This document shows, piece after piece, positions 7,790 through 18,791 of a stretch of DNA of 64,000 nt. The first letter of the stretch is position 1; every line of letters starts with the position of its first letter. This stretch comes from Acidobacteria bacterium Mor1 (GTDB taxonomy: Bacteria > Acidobacteriota > Polarisedimenticolia > Polarisedimenticolales > Polarisedimenticolaceae), in the NCBI GenBank assembly GCA_001664505.1, contig CP011806.1:1422538-1486537 (forward strand), given 5' to 3'. Below the pieces are notes generated by a model. It worked only from the letters and a program-made list of their open reading frames with translations. It had not been told where the DNA came from and did no database searches. The position numbers and the translations under genes were made by a program.

Positions 7790-8508
7790 TGATCCGGAAG
7801 GGGCTCATCGCGCTGTTGCTGCTCGCCGCCGGCTGCCTGCCGGCTGCGGCCTGGGCTCCGGAAACCCGGGTCCAGATGGCGGACAAGGCGATCCAGATGA
7901 TGCCGCAGTCGCTGCGCATCGCCCTCGAGAGCCATCGCCGCGACCTGCTCCGCGGCCTGCTCGAACCCCACACCCGTGAAGACGGGATGGAGCATCGGGC
8001 TCCCTGGGACGGCGGCACCCTCGACGCCACCATCGAGAACCGCGCCCGGGCGCTGGTGCGATCGGTAGAAAAATCCGCCGGCTTCGACGAGATCGCCGAG
8101 CGCTTCGGCATCCTGGCCCACTACGTGCTGGACGCCGGCTTCCCGCCGGGCTCGAGCGGCGACGGGGCGCTCCGCTACCCCCATTTCGCCGGGTTCTGCG
8201 CCCAGAAACAGGAAAAGTTCCCGCTGGTCTTCTACGGCCATGACGCCCCCGCCCTGGGCCAAGACGACTTCCGGGCCTACGCCCTGGAGATGCTGGAGCG
8301 GGCCCGCGACGAGGACCGGCAGCTCGCCCGGGCCTACGCCGCGGCCGGAGATCCGCCGGATCCCGGCCATTTCGACGATCGCTCTGTCCCATTTGCCGTC
8401 GGCTCGCTATCCTACTCCCGCGCGGTCACCGACGTGACCCGCGTCTGGATCGCCGCCTGGCGGCTGTCGAACGGGGACACCGGGCGCACGCCCTACCTCG
8501 ACGACTAG
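7789..8508 (+). CDS. exported zinc-dependent phospholipase C / S1-P1 nuclease-like protein
   Basis: This 239-residue protein has a GTG start that overlaps the preceding stop. The N-terminus is a signal sequence with a possible lipobox (LLAAGC). After it, WAPETRVQMADKAIQMMP resembles the start of the phospholipase C/S1-P1 fold, and FGILAHYVLDAGFPPG resembles its central metal-binding helix (H followed by D). The first His of the fold, usually in W-x-H, is replaced, so full zinc binding is doubtful. Other His residues (YPHFAGF, FYGHDAP) are present. It could be a structural relative without catalysis. It is co-transcribed with the TPR gene. Confidence 0.6.
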   Translation: MIRKGLIALLLLAAGCLPAAAWAPETRVQMADKAIQMMPQSLRIALESHRRDLLRGLLEPHTREDGMEHRAPWDGGTLDATIENRARALVRSVEKSAGFDEIAERFGILAHYVLDAGFPPGSSGDGALRYPHFAGFCAQKQEKFPLVFYGHDAPALGQDDFRAYALEMLERARDEDRQLARAYAAAGDPPDPGHFDDRSVPFAVGSLSYSRAVTDVTRVWIAAWRLSNGDTGRTPYLDD

Positions 8509-8540
8509 TCGTCTCCTCCATTCCACGGGGTATCGGAGGC

Positions 8541-8556
8541 GGGTCTCGAGAGACCC
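8541..8556 (+). terminator. weak terminator-like hairpin
   Basis: GGGTCT/AGACCC form a 6-bp stem with loop CGAG. A GTTTTTCT tract follows 12 bases later. That spacing is longer than in a standard intrinsic terminator. It lies between the lipase-like gene and purH. Confidence 0.4.
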
Positions 8557-8636
8557 GGGGTGGTCCTGTTTTTCTAAACGCGACTGCGTGGGCCCTCCGA
8601 CGCCGGCGGCTACGGGGGGTAGGGAGGCTAAGCGCG

Positions 8637-10181
<1,545 letters not shown>

Positions 10182-10210
10182 TCGGCAACCAGACTCGATC
10201 GGCAAGTCGA

Positions 10211-10242
10211 CAAGGGGCGGGCTCCAAAAGGCCCGCCCCTTG
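10211..10242. terminator. bidirectional hairpin after purH
   Basis: A perfect 12-bp stem (CAAGGGGCGGGC with its complement) encloses the 8-base loop TCCAAAAG. It sits between the convergent ends of purH and the beta-helix gene. No long T-run follows on either strand, but the stem is very stable. Confidence 0.7.
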
Positions 10243-10266
10243 TCTCATTCGGCCTAGCTCAATCGC

Positions 10267-13200
10267 TCACGGCGCGCAGGCGGCCGGGTTCTGATTCACT
10301 CGTTCGCCGCCGCCCGAGTCGTTGCCCAAGGTTCCCAGGCCGCAGACGGCCTCGGCCTGCACGAGGTAGACGAACGCCTCCCCGGCCGGCGGAATCGTAG
10401 GATCCTGGATCTGACTCAGAGTCAGGTCCTGGCCAAAACAGATCCCGTAGTCCGCGCCCCCCAGACCGGAGAGCAATCCACGGGTCACCGAATAGCTGTC
10501 GGCCAGAGCGTCACTCTCCCAGACGAAGAGCGCGAGGGTCGGAGTGAGTTTGGCTCCCTCCAACGACGCAACTTCAGCCGGAAGTCCGCCGGGTACCGTC
10601 GGGGCGCAGTCGCAGACGTCGCCGACCTGATCCCCATCCAGATCGGCCTGATCGGCATTGGCATCCAGCGGACAGTTGTCGCACGCGTCGCCGACGCCGT
10701 CGCCGTCTCCGTCCTCCTGCCCCGGATCCGAAGCCGCGGGACAGCCATCGCAGGCATCGCCCAGCCCATCGCCGTCACCGTCAGCCTGACCAGGGTTGAA
10801 GTCGGCCGGGCAGTTGTCGGAACCGTCGGCCACACCATCGGAGTCGGCGTCCGGCCCGACACTTCCCGAGTTGAGCGCAAGCTCCGAGGTTCGCGGAGAG
10901 GCCACACTGACTTCGGTAGCGCTCGCGGTGTAGGCCGAAGCCGAGGTCACCGTCACCGACCAGGAGCAGTCGCCGGCTCCGTCGGTGTTGCAGGTTGTTT
11001 CACCCAGGAAGACGTCCATCTCGCCGAAGCCCGAGGGGTCCGCCACGTTCAAGCCATAGACATGGATCTCGTAGTCCCGATCGGCGCCCGCGTTGAGCAC
11101 TCCGTCCACCTGATCGTCAGACCCGCCGGGCGTCACGTTCACGATTTCGGGCCGATTCAGCGGCCTCCCCGGAACATTGGCGTCGGGTCCGTCCGGGAGG
11201 ATATCGACCGCGAGCCCGCCGTTGTCACGAATCTCGTTGCCCACGACCGTTGTATTGCCCTCGTGGACCACTCCGTCGCCACCATTGTGGGCGATCACGT
11301 TGCAGGTCCCCTCACAGGTGCCGCTCGGGAGCCGGCTTCCGCCGACCGTGACTGTTCCGAACCCTGAGTCGACCCCGGCTCCGGTGTTCCCGCTCGGGGT
11401 CACTCCGTCGGGAAGCACCCCGATCAGATTGCTCTCCAACCGCCCGAGGGTGTTGCCTGCCGCAATCACACCGGCACCGTCGTTCCCCGCGATCACGTTG
11501 CCGCCGCTGGGAGCCTCACCGACCACAAACTCGTTGTCGCTGACCACGACACCCGCCCCCCCGTTGGGTGCCGGCCCTCCGGCCGCATCGACGCCGATCC
11601 AGTTCCCCCGGATGAAGGTCCCACCTCCCTCGCTTGCAGTGATTGCGCCGCTTGCGTTTCCGGCGATCACGTTCCGCTCCCCGGGGTTGTTTCCGCCGAC
11701 GTCGAGCCCACCGAAGCTGCTCCCGGCCTTGGCGGCCCAGCGAATCCCGTAGCCCGGGTTGCCCGGCACCGTGACGCCGTCGGCCGCCAATCCGATCAGG
11801 TTGCCGTCGATCGTCAAGGTCGCGATATCCGAGTTGATGCCGTGCTGGTCGCAACCGGCGATCACGTTGCCCGGCGGCGAGCCCGGAGCGGGCGCATCGC
11901 CGCCGACGGTATGGTCATTGACAAAGTCCAGGCCTTCGACGTCGACACAAAGCCCACCCAGCACACTCACGCCGTCGGCAGCCAGTCCGACGAAGTTCCC
12001 CTGAATCAGGGTGCGCACACAAAAGTTACCGCTGATCCTCACGCCTCCCAGCACGTTGCGCAGGGAGGCGCTCGATCCCCCGACGAGGTTGTCGGAGCAA
12101 TCGGTCGGAGAACTCAGCCTCACCGTGCCTTCCCCGACCCGCTGGGCTCCACTGGCGTCCGTTCCGATCAGGTTTCCCTGAACCAGATTGTCATCGCTGA
12201 TGCCGATCTGGATCTCTCTGACGGTGTGCCCGGCGATCAGGTTCCCCGGAGGCTCGCCCGGGACCACAACCGACCCGCCGACAAGGTTCGCTCCCGTGGC
12301 CGGGACCCCGAAGCCATCGAGGAGGACTCCGGTGCGTTGAGGCAACGCGGCCGTGCCCGAACCATCGAGGCCGATGAAGTTACCCTGGATCAGGTTGTCG
12401 AACCCCTCGACGACTCGCACGCCGTCCAGGTTGTTGGAGATCACGTTGCGCTGAGACACCGTCGCCCCACCGATCCGGTTGCGGCTACCCGCCACCCGGA
12501 CCCCGTAGCGTCCGTTGCCGCTGACGGAGCCTCCGCCGGAAGCATCAGGGCCGAGGTAGCAATCCTCGACGACGTTGTCCGAACCGTTCAGCTGGACTCC
12601 ATCGGTGCCGAAACCGTTGATCACCAGCCCGCGCAGGGTCACGAAGTCGCTATTCGCCACCAGGCCGGAACCCGGCACCGACGTGCCCTGGATCTCGATC
12701 CGCGTCGCACCGCCGGTGGCGCCCTCGATGGTTGCGGACTCGGTGATGGGCGGCAGCGCCGTTACCGGGGCGATGGTCGGCGTTCCGCCGCCGAGGGCGA
12801 ACTGAATCGTATCCGCGCCGGCCAGCGCATTCGCCTCCTCGATCGCGGCGCGCAGCGTGCAAGCCCCCCCTCCGGCATCGCACGCACCGTCGCCCGGGGA
12901 GGCATCGCCTGCGTCGCCGGCGTCATTGACGGTCAGCGTCGCCAGGAGCGTCTCGGCAAAGTGGATCCGACCGTCGAAACCCAGGTAGGCGCTACCGCGG
13001 CTCGACGTCTTCACACGAGACCCGGCCGGAACCGCGGTCGCCGCTTCGCTGCGGTCCATCGCCCAAACGATCCGCTCCGGACCCGCCTCGACGAGCCGCG
13101 GGGCTGCAACGGCTTCTCGGCGATCCGCACCCAGGCTCAGCATGCGATCCCGCCCGAGCAGCACCTGCTCCCCGCCGGCGAGCCGGACACCGATGGAAGT

Positions 13201-13809
13201 CGCTCCCCTGCCCTGGGGTTTGAGCAGACGGAGCCCCTGGGCGGCGGACGGGAGCCGGACCACCTCGGGTTGCGCCGCCAGCGCACCCTGTGGCCCCTCG
13301 AAGACCAGCAGTTCGGCACCCTCGCGACCGGAGGTCCCCACCACTATGTCGGTCAGACCATCGACTCGGTTCACATCTCCGGCGACAAAAAAATCGAACC
13401 CGAGTTGCAATGACCGCGGTTCTCCGGCGGCCAGGCGCAAGACCCCGTCGTCGAGACCGAGATGCACCGGCTGCAGACGGGTTCCCCTCGAACGCGCCAG
13501 CAGTGCGTCGGGATGACCGTCCGCATCGAAATCGCCGACGAGCATGCGCTCGTAGCGCCGGTCCAGACGAAGTTCCCTGGCCTCAGGCCGGCCGCGCCTT
13601 TGCTCGACGTCGCGAAGCAAGATCAGGCGCGTAGCACCCTCTAGAGGCTCGAGAACGAGCAGATCGGGTAAACCGTCCCGATCGTAGTCCCCCGCGGCGA
13701 GCGAGGCCGCCGGGTCGGAAACGCGAAGGAGCGTGCGCCCTTCGGGCTCGGCTACGAGCGTTCCTGCAAACGAGAACAGACACAGTGCGAAGACTGCGAG
13801 AGACCGCAT
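10267..13809 (-). CDS. large secreted protein: VCBS/FG-GAP, CSLREA-like, beta-helix and thrombospondin type 3 repeats
   Basis: This 1180-residue protein has AAGGGGG before its ATG and a signal peptide at 1-20. Residues 38-160 contain FG-GAP/VCBS calcium loops ([25 protein letters not shown]). Residues about 292-340 match the CSLREA pattern ([29 protein letters not shown]). About 345-900 are repeating right-handed beta-helix rungs (NVIAGN, NLIGTD, GNFIGL types). About 1010-1090 hold three thrombospondin type 3 repeats ([15 protein letters not shown]). The tail is an FN3-like domain ending in Pro/Cys residues. It is probably surface or extracellular and calcium-stabilised, perhaps binding polysaccharide. 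It is transcribed alone. Confidence 0.85.
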   Translation of the reverse strand: MRSLAVFALCLFSFAGTLVAEPEGRTLLRVSDPAASLAAGDYDRDGLPDLLVLEPLEGATRLILLRDVEQRRGRPEARELRLDRRYERMLVGDFDADGHPDALLARSRGTRLQPVHLGLDDGVLRLAAGEPRSLQLGFDFFVAGDVNRVDGLTDIVVGTSGREGAELLVFEGPQGALAAQPEVVRLPSAAQGLRLLKPQGRGATSIGVRLAGGEQVLLGRDRMLSLGADRREAVAAPRLVEAGPERIVWAMDRSEAATAVPAGSRVKTSSRGSAYLGFDGRIHFAETLLATLTVNDAGDAGDASPGDGACDAGGGACTLRAAIEEANALAGADTIQFALGGGTPTIAPVTALPPITESATIEGATGGATRIEIQGTSVPGSGLVANSDFVTLRGLVINGFGTDGVQLNGSDNVVEDCYLGPDASGGGSVSGNGRYGVRVAGSRNRIGGATVSQRNVISNNLDGVRVVEGFDNLIQGNFIGLDGSGTAALPQRTGVLLDGFGVPATGANLVGGSVVVPGEPPGNLIAGHTVREIQIGISDDNLVQGNLIGTDASGAQRVGEGTVRLSSPTDCSDNLVGGSSASLRNVLGGVRISGNFCVRTLIQGNFVGLAADGVSVLGGLCVDVEGLDFVNDHTVGGDAPAPGSPPGNVIAGCDQHGINSDIATLTIDGNLIGLAADGVTVPGNPGYGIRWAAKAGSSFGGLDVGGNNPGERNVIAGNASGAITASEGGGTFIRGNWIGVDAAGGPAPNGGAGVVVSDNEFVVGEAPSGGNVIAGNDGAGVIAAGNTLGRLESNLIGVLPDGVTPSGNTGAGVDSGFGTVTVGGSRLPSGTCEGTCNVIAHNGGDGVVHEGNTTVVGNEIRDNGGLAVDILPDGPDANVPGRPLNRPEIVNVTPGGSDDQVDGVLNAGADRDYEIHVYGLNVADPSGFGEMDVFLGETTCNTDGAGDCSWSVTVTSASAYTASATEVSVASPRTSELALNSGSVGPDADSDGVADGSDNCPADFNPGQADGDGDGLGDACDGCPAASDPGQEDGDGDGVGDACDNCPLDANADQADLDGDQVGDVCDCAPTVPGGLPAEVASLEGAKLTPTLALFVWESDALADSYSVTRGLLSGLGGADYGICFGQDLTLSQIQDPTIPPAGEAFVYLVQAEAVCGLGTLGNDSGGGERVNQNPAACAP

Positions 13810-13916
13810 GATGCCCCCTTGTGCGGTAGCGAACTACCCTCCTGCAGGGAGCATACGTCCATTTTCACGGGAGAGGTCCCGCGAAGAAGCGACAAATACA
13901 GCGGATGGATCGACCG

Positions 13917-16442
13917 CTAGGGAGCGTCGATGGCGCGGAACTCCAGCTTCTCGATGGTCTGGTAGTAGATCGAGTCCCGGGCCTGCTCCTGGTACTTGCG
14001 GGCGAAGCCGAAGAGCGCCTTGATGTCCGGGTCCTCGGCATCGAGGGCCACGGCGTCGTTGAGGTACTCGATGGCCTTGTCCGGGTCGCCCGCCTTGAGC
14101 GCCACCAGGGACATGTTGAACCAGCCGTTCCGCTTGTAGCGGGAGACCACGCCGGGGTCGACGGTATCCGGCAGCCGGTACAACCGGCGCAGCGCCGAGT
14201 GGAAGTCGCCGTCCTCGAAGGCGAGGCGGGCGAACTGCAGTTGTTCCCGGGTCTCGCTCTCCGCCTTGTAGCGCTTGCCGGCTTCGAGCAGCCCGTCACG
14301 GGCTTCGGCGTCGTCGGGATCGATGGACAGCACGGCGTTGTAGGAAACGATCGCCGCCTCGTACTGCCCGTCGGACATCGCCTTGCGCGCGTCGACCAGG
14401 TGTTGGGTCGCAATGGCTGCGGGAGTCAACGCGGTTTCATCCGGGGTCGCCGCCGCGCTCTCCACCGCCGCGGCGGCTGCACCCTTCTCTGCGGAGCCGG
14501 CCTCGCGTTTGGCCGCGGCTCGTTCCAGCGCCTGGGACAGCGCGTCGGGCTCCTCGCCCTGTTCGCCGCCGATACCCGCCAGTTCCTGGAGGGCCGTCAC
14601 GCCGACCATCGGCAACACGAACCAGGCCGCGGCGCCCAGCGCCACGATGCCCAGCACCGCGAGCAAGGCGATCTTGGCCAGCTTGCCTCCCTTTCCGGGT
14701 GCCTTGGCCTTCGCCTTGGCCAAGGTCTTGGCCTGGCGAACGCCCGGCTTCTCCGGCGGCGGGGCGCCGAGCTGTTCGGCCAGTGACAGACCGGAACCCT
14801 CGGCGTCCTCGTCGTGGGTGCTGGCCTCGCCGGTGTCGGTCAACGGCACCGATCCGGCCGCGGCGTCCATGGCGTCCTCGGGGGTTTCGGCCGCAGCATC
14901 GTTGCCGACGAAGCCGCCCTCGAGATCGTCGAGGTCTTCGATGGTTTCGGAGCCACCGCCGACGGTGGCGGCCCGCTCGGGAGACACGTCGGTCTCCTGA
15001 ATCGCCTGGAGGCTGAGCCGCTGCTCGATCTGTTCGAGATAGTGCTCCGCCTCACCGTGCCCCGGCGATGCCTCGAGCACCTTCTTGAACCGTTCCTGAG
15101 CCTCTTCGAAGGCGTCGTGCTCGAAGAGCTGCACTCCTTCGGTGATCCACTCCTCGAGTTGCTGTCCCAGCGCGTTGCTCTGGCTCTGGATCTTGCCCTG
15201 GAGCTGAAGCGCCTCCTGGTTGGTCTCATCGAGAATCAGCACCCGGGTCAGGGTGCCGAGGGCGTCGTCGTTGCGCCCCTCGTCGATCGCCGCCCGAGCC
15301 TCGACCAGCAATTCGTGAACCCGGCCGTCGAGCATCGCCCCGGCAACCTGGGGAGCGGGCTCGCCGCCGTCGCCGGCGTCCATCGATCCGAGGGGATCGT
15401 CCAGGTCGAGCTCGATGGAGTCCACGTTGGGGTTGGCGGGATCGGGGGTCGCCATCGCCGGCGCTGCGGGCGCGGCCGGCGCCGGGGGTTGGTTCGCCGC
15501 CGCAGGCTGGGCAGCCTCGACTTCCGGCTCGGCATCTCCCTGCCACACGGTCTGAGGCTCGTCCCCGTCGGGCTCGAAGCGCCCGCGACGAGGTTCGTCC
15601 ACCGGGACCTCACCGGCCAGATCGAGGGATTGAATCTCCTCGACGTCACCGATGTCGATGCCCTCTCCCTGGCGATCGGGGGTCGGAATCTCGTTGGGCG
15701 ACGGCCGGAAACCCGGCTCGGTCTGCACCCGGTGACTGGCACCGCTCGGCGGGCCGTCGAGCACCGCGAGGGAGTCGTCGAAATCTTCGTTGTCCATCGC
15801 CGACACGTTGTCCGCCTGATCGAGCAGGCTCTGGGCCTCGACGTTGGCCGGATCGACGTGGAGCACGTCGTGGCAGGCGGCCATGGCATCGCGGCGCCGC
15901 CCGGCGCTCAGGTGCGCCCGGGCCAGGCCGAGCTTGCCGGAGACAAACTCCGGATCGGGCTCGGGCATCGCGATGGGCACCGGCGCGCCAGAGGCCGGCT
16001 GCGGCTGGGCGTCGGCGCCGGCCGGAATCGGCGGCGGCGTCTGGGCCGCAGGGGGACCCTGGGGGTCGACCGCCGGAATCGAGCCGGTCTCGCCGAAATC
16101 GAGTTGGAAATCGAGATCGCCGACGTCGGCGGCGGACACCTCGGCGACCAGGGTGGCCGGGTCGGCGGGCGCCGCCGAGTCCACCTGGACCGCGGGCGCC
16201 TCGGGCACCGGAGGCGGCGTGGCCTGTGCCGAGGGGGCGGCGGCCGGCGCGTCGGGCTGTACCGCCGCGGCACCGTCTCCCTGGGTCAGAAGCCCGCAGA
16301 GACGCACCCCTTCGCGGGCCCGCTCATCCTGGGGATTCAGCTCCAGCAGTTGCTGCCAGCTCACCTGTGCCGCGGCAAAATCGCCGGACAGGTACTGCTC
16401 GGACGCCTGATGGTGGAGTTGCTCGACCTGCTGACGGTCCAT
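13917..16442 (-). CDS. TPR membrane protein with long Pro/Ala-rich linkers
   Basis: This 841-residue protein starts with a TPR-like helix pair (QASEQYLSGDFAAAQVSWQQ). Proline/alanine-rich linkers and further TPR blocks follow at about 165-210, 360-410 and 435-470. One transmembrane helix lies near residues 590-615 (IALLAVLGIVALGAAAWFVL). The last 150 residues hold three or four TPR units. The layout suggests a cytoplasmic TPR scaffold tied through the membrane to a periplasmic TPR domain. There is no catalytic motif. It is preceded by a good promoter and does not overlap its neighbours. Confidence 0.75.
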   Translation of the reverse strand: MDRQQVEQLHHQASEQYLSGDFAAAQVSWQQLLELNPQDERAREGVRLCGLLTQGDGAAAVQPDAPAAAPSAQATPPPVPEAPAVQVDSAAPADPATLVAEVSAADVGDLDFQLDFGETGSIPAVDPQGPPAAQTPPPIPAGADAQPQPASGAPVPIAMPEPDPEFVSGKLGLARAHLSAGRRRDAMAACHDVLHVDPANVEAQSLLDQADNVSAMDNEDFDDSLAVLDGPPSGASHRVQTEPGFRPSPNEIPTPDRQGEGIDIGDVEEIQSLDLAGEVPVDEPRRGRFEPDGDEPQTVWQGDAEPEVEAAQPAAANQPPAPAAPAAPAMATPDPANPNVDSIELDLDDPLGSMDAGDGGEPAPQVAGAMLDGRVHELLVEARAAIDEGRNDDALGTLTRVLILDETNQEALQLQGKIQSQSNALGQQLEEWITEGVQLFEHDAFEEAQERFKKVLEASPGHGEAEHYLEQIEQRLSLQAIQETDVSPERAATVGGGSETIEDLDDLEGGFVGNDAAAETPEDAMDAAAGSVPLTDTGEASTHDEDAEGSGLSLAEQLGAPPPEKPGVRQAKTLAKAKAKAPGKGGKLAKIALLAVLGIVALGAAAWFVLPMVGVTALQELAGIGGEQGEEPDALSQALERAAAKREAGSAEKGAAAAAVESAAATPDETALTPAAIATQHLVDARKAMSDGQYEAAIVSYNAVLSIDPDDAEARDGLLEAGKRYKAESETREQLQFARLAFEDGDFHSALRRLYRLPDTVDPGVVSRYKRNGWFNMSLVALKAGDPDKAIEYLNDAVALDAEDPDIKALFGFARKYQEQARDSIYYQTIEKLEFRAIDAP

Positions 16443-16519
16443 CTCGCCGGATCTCCGGAGTCGTCAGGTCCCGAACGGGCGCCATTCCGCGATTTCCGCG
16501 GCCCCCAAACGCCCCGGCG

Positions 16520-16548
16520 AATATAGGTCCCGGCCCTCGGAGGGGCAA
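16520..16548 (-). promoter_or_regulatory. sigma70-type promoter of the 841-residue TPR gene
   Basis: On the minus strand TTGCCC (16548-16543) and TATATT (16525-16520) are 17 bases apart. The leader is about 70 bases. CCGGAG lies before the ATG at 16442. Confidence 0.65.
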
Positions 16549-16570
16549 AAAACGGAGACTTTCGGCTGGT

Positions 16571-16590
16571 CGCTGCCCGGCCGGGCAGCG
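16571..16590. terminator. perfect 20-base palindrome after the YHS-like gene
   Basis: CGCTGCCCGG is followed directly by its reverse complement. It lies six bases beyond the stop of the gene at 16597. In the minus-strand RNA a TTTTTT tract comes about 18 bases after the hairpin, which is too far for a classical terminator. It may still stop or protect the transcript, or bind a dimeric protein. Confidence 0.45.
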
Positions 16591-16596
16591 TTCAGG

Positions 16597-16923
16597 TCAG
16601 GAAACCCCGCCCCGGGCGCCTTCGAGGAAGGTCTTGCGGCAGCCCTCGGAGCAGAAATAGTGCTCCCGGTCCCCCTCCTGGACGATCAGGGCGGATTCCT
16701 TGGCCAGGAAGGTGTTGCAGATCTTGTCCCGGACCATCGGGCCCTCGAGGCGCCGTCCGGATGCCCGGCTTCCGGCTCCCCTGGGCGGCGCCTGGCCCGG
16801 CGCCTGAGCTCCACCCGGGGCCTGCCCGCCTCGCTGGCCGGCCCCCTGGGCCGAGCGCAGCAGTCTGCCGACGAACCACATGGCCGCCGCGGCAAACACC
16901 AGGCTGAACAGGCGGGAGATCAA
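16597..16923 (-). CDS. small membrane-anchored YHS/TRASH-like zinc-binding protein
   Basis: This 108-residue protein has one N-terminal transmembrane helix (about 3-22). A Gly/Ala/Pro/Gln-rich linker follows, then a C-terminal metal-binding module from MVRDKICNTFLAKESAL to HYFCSEGCRKTF. The Cys spacing (one Cys, then CSEGC) matches the small TRASH/YHS-type domain often seen at the end of short bacterial membrane proteins. The ATG overlaps the stop of the upstream TPR gene as ATGA, so the two are translated together. Confidence 0.7.
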   Translation of the reverse strand: MISRLFSLVFAAAAMWFVGRLLRSAQGAGQRGGQAPGGAQAPGQAPPRGAGSRASGRRLEGPMVRDKICNTFLAKESALIVQEGDREHYFCSEGCRKTFLEGARGGVS

Positions 16924-17627
16924 CCGGCGTCTCCGTTGCGGGCCGCATCGAGCCGCTCGCGCAGCCGCTGCACGTCGGTCTCACCGGGGCGCATCTGCTC
17001 CAGGCGGGCCATGGCGGCCTCGGCCTGCTCGTAGCGTCCCAGGTCGAATCCGGCGACGATCACCGTGTTGAACAGCGCCTGCCAGTGGTCGTCCTGAATC
17101 TCGCTGGCCTCGCCGAACAGCTCCAGCGCCCGGTCGAACTCGCCCAGCCGCTTGTAGCAGATCCCCATGTCGACCTTGAGGTTGGGATCCCGGGGAGCCG
17201 CAGCGATGGCCTGGGTGTAGAACTCGATGGCCCGATCCCAGCGCTCGGCGTCGTGGTAGAAGTTCGCCAGCTGCGGTTTGAGGTCCGGACGCAGCTCGAC
17301 CACCCGGTCGAAATAGCGGTCGGCCTCGGGCCACATGTTGGCCCGGGCGTACAGGCTGGCCAGCTGGCTCAACGCCGCGTCGTCGTCGGGGTTGGCGTCG
17401 AGCTTCTGCTTGAGCTCCTGCAGCATCTGCTGCATCGGGAAGGCTCCCCCGCCCGCGGCATCGGCGGCGGGAGGGCCGGCGGGACCGGTCGGCGGCGGGG
17501 TCTGCCCGGCGAAGGCGCTCTGGTTCTCGTTGAGTGGCCGGTCGCTCCAGGCCGTGAACAACATGAATCCGAGCAAGGTGCCGAAGGCGATGCCCACGAC
17601 GAGATAGATGGCCTGATCCTGCTTCAA
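16920..17627 (-). CDS. membrane-anchored TPR protein
   Basis: This 235-residue protein uses a TTG start at 17627, with AGGAG seven bases upstream. The promoter at 17654-17682 supports the choice. An N-terminal transmembrane anchor (about 7-26, YLVVGIAFGTLLGFMLFTAW) and a Gly/Pro linker are followed by three to four TPR units between 70 and 220 (LASLYARANMWPEADRYFDR, MGICYKRLGEFDRALELFG). Such CcmH/NrfG-like TPR proteins often help assembly of envelope complexes. No cytochrome genes are nearby, so the role is open. It is coupled to the small YHS-like gene. Confidence 0.8.
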   Translation of the reverse strand: MKQDQAIYLVVGIAFGTLLGFMLFTAWSDRPLNENQSAFAGQTPPPTGPAGPPAADAAGGGAFPMQQMLQELKQKLDANPDDDAALSQLASLYARANMWPEADRYFDRVVELRPDLKPQLANFYHDAERWDRAIEFYTQAIAAAPRDPNLKVDMGICYKRLGEFDRALELFGEASEIQDDHWQALFNTVIVAGFDLGRYEQAEAAMARLEQMRPGETDVQRLRERLDAARNGDAG

Positions 17628-17653
17628 ATCCGGCTCCTGAAATGCACGATTTC

Positions 17654-17682
17654 AGGCTATCCGAGCGCCCCGGAGGCGTCAA
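17654..17682 (-). promoter_or_regulatory. sigma70-type promoter of the TPR/YHS gene pair
   Basis: On the minus strand TTGACG (17682-17677) and TAGCCT (17659-17654) are exactly 17 bases apart. The expected leader is about 20 bases and carries AGGAG before the TTG start. Confidence 0.65.
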
Positions 17683-17717
17683 GAAAGCCCAGGCCGACAT
17701 GCTACTCTGCCGGTCCC

Positions 17718-18791
17718 ATGGACTCCCCGGCAAAAACCAACCTCTACGGTCTGGACCGCCCGGCCCTCGAGGCCTGGAGCGAGGCCCGGGAGCAGCCCCG
17801 ATTCCGCGCCGGCCAGATCTACCGCTGGATGTACGGCAGGCAGCGGCTGGACCCCAACGAGTGGACCGACCTCCCCGGCGCGCTGCGGGAACGGATCGTG
17901 GCGGAGCACGTGGTCGAGACCGGGCAGCTGGCCGAAAGGCTCGAGGCCTCGGACGGCACCATCAAGTACCGGGTCGAGCTGCCCGGCAGCGGCTCGGTCG
18001 AGTCGGTCTACATGGTTCAGGACGAGCGGGTCACCCTCTGCATCTCGAGCCAGGTCGGCTGCGCCCTGGGCTGCGACTTCTGCATGACCGCCCGCATGGG
18101 CCTCGTGCGGCACCTCACCGCCGGCGAGATCCTCGGGCAGGCCGCGATGATCCGGGACGACCGCGGGCTCCACGAGCGTCCCTTCAACATCGTGTTCATG
18201 GGAATGGGTGAACCGCTGCACAACTACGACGCAGTGCTCTCGGCGGTGCGGACCCTGACCGACCCCGAGGGGTTCGGCCTGTCGCGCAAACGGATCACCG
18301 TCTCCACCGTCGGCCTCGTGCCGGCGATCGACAAACTGGCGGCCGAGCCGGTGCGGCCGCGGCTCGCGGTCTCGCTCAATGCCACCACCGACGAACAGCG
18401 GGACGCGCTGATGCCGGTCAACCGGCGCTACCCGCTGGCGGTGCTCCGTGAGTCGCTCCGGCGCTACGCACAGCACACCGGCGACACCTTCACCTTCGAG
18501 TACGTGATGCTTGCCGGGGTCAACGATTCCGACGACGACGTGCGGCGGCTGGCCCGGCTGGCCCACGGGCTGCCGGTCAAGATCAACCTGATCCCGTTCA
18601 ACGAGGTGCCCGGAGAACTCCCCTACCGATCCCCGAGCCGCGACCGGGTCTTCGCCGTCCGCGATGCCCTGCTCGGCCGCAACGTGCGCACCAGTATCCG
18701 CTGGAGCCGGGGCGCCGATGCCCGGGCGGCCTGCGGCCAACTCGCCCTCGAGAGCGGCAAACACAAACCGAAGCGGGAGGCTTCCTCGTGA
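17718..18791 (+). CDS. rlmN: 23S rRNA/tRNA adenine C2-methyltransferase, radical SAM
   Basis: This 357-residue protein is of normal RlmN length. The radical SAM cluster motif is C115-x3-C119-x2-C122 (CALGCDFC). GMGEPLHNYD, TVSTVG and LAVSLNA are typical, and the C-terminal methyl-carrying Cys is C339 in RAACGQL. The enzyme methylates A2503 of 23S rRNA and A37 of some tRNAs. No Shine-Dalgarno sequence is visible before the ATG; a TACTCT box lies nine bases upstream (17703-17708), so the message may have almost no leader. The end overlaps the next gene (GTGA). Confidence 0.96.
   Translation: MDSPAKTNLYGLDRPALEAWSEAREQPRFRAGQIYRWMYGRQRLDPNEWTDLPGALRERIVAEHVVETGQLAERLEASDGTIKYRVELPGSGSVESVYMVQDERVTLCISSQVGCALGCDFCMTARMGLVRHLTAGEILGQAAMIRDDRGLHERPFNIVFMGMGEPLHNYDAVLSAVRTLTDPEGFGLSRKRITVSTVGLVPAIDKLAAEPVRPRLAVSLNATTDEQRDALMPVNRRYPLAVLRESLRRYAQHTGDTFTFEYVMLAGVNDSDDDVRRLARLAHGLPVKINLIPFNEVPGELPYRSPSRDRVFAVRDALLGRNVRTSIRWSRGADARAACGQLALESGKHKPKREASS

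Noticed and set aside
11842..13413. 523-residue open frame on the plus strand inside the beta-helix gene
   Set aside because: Shadow of the 1180-residue secreted protein, which has a signal peptide and recognisable domains.
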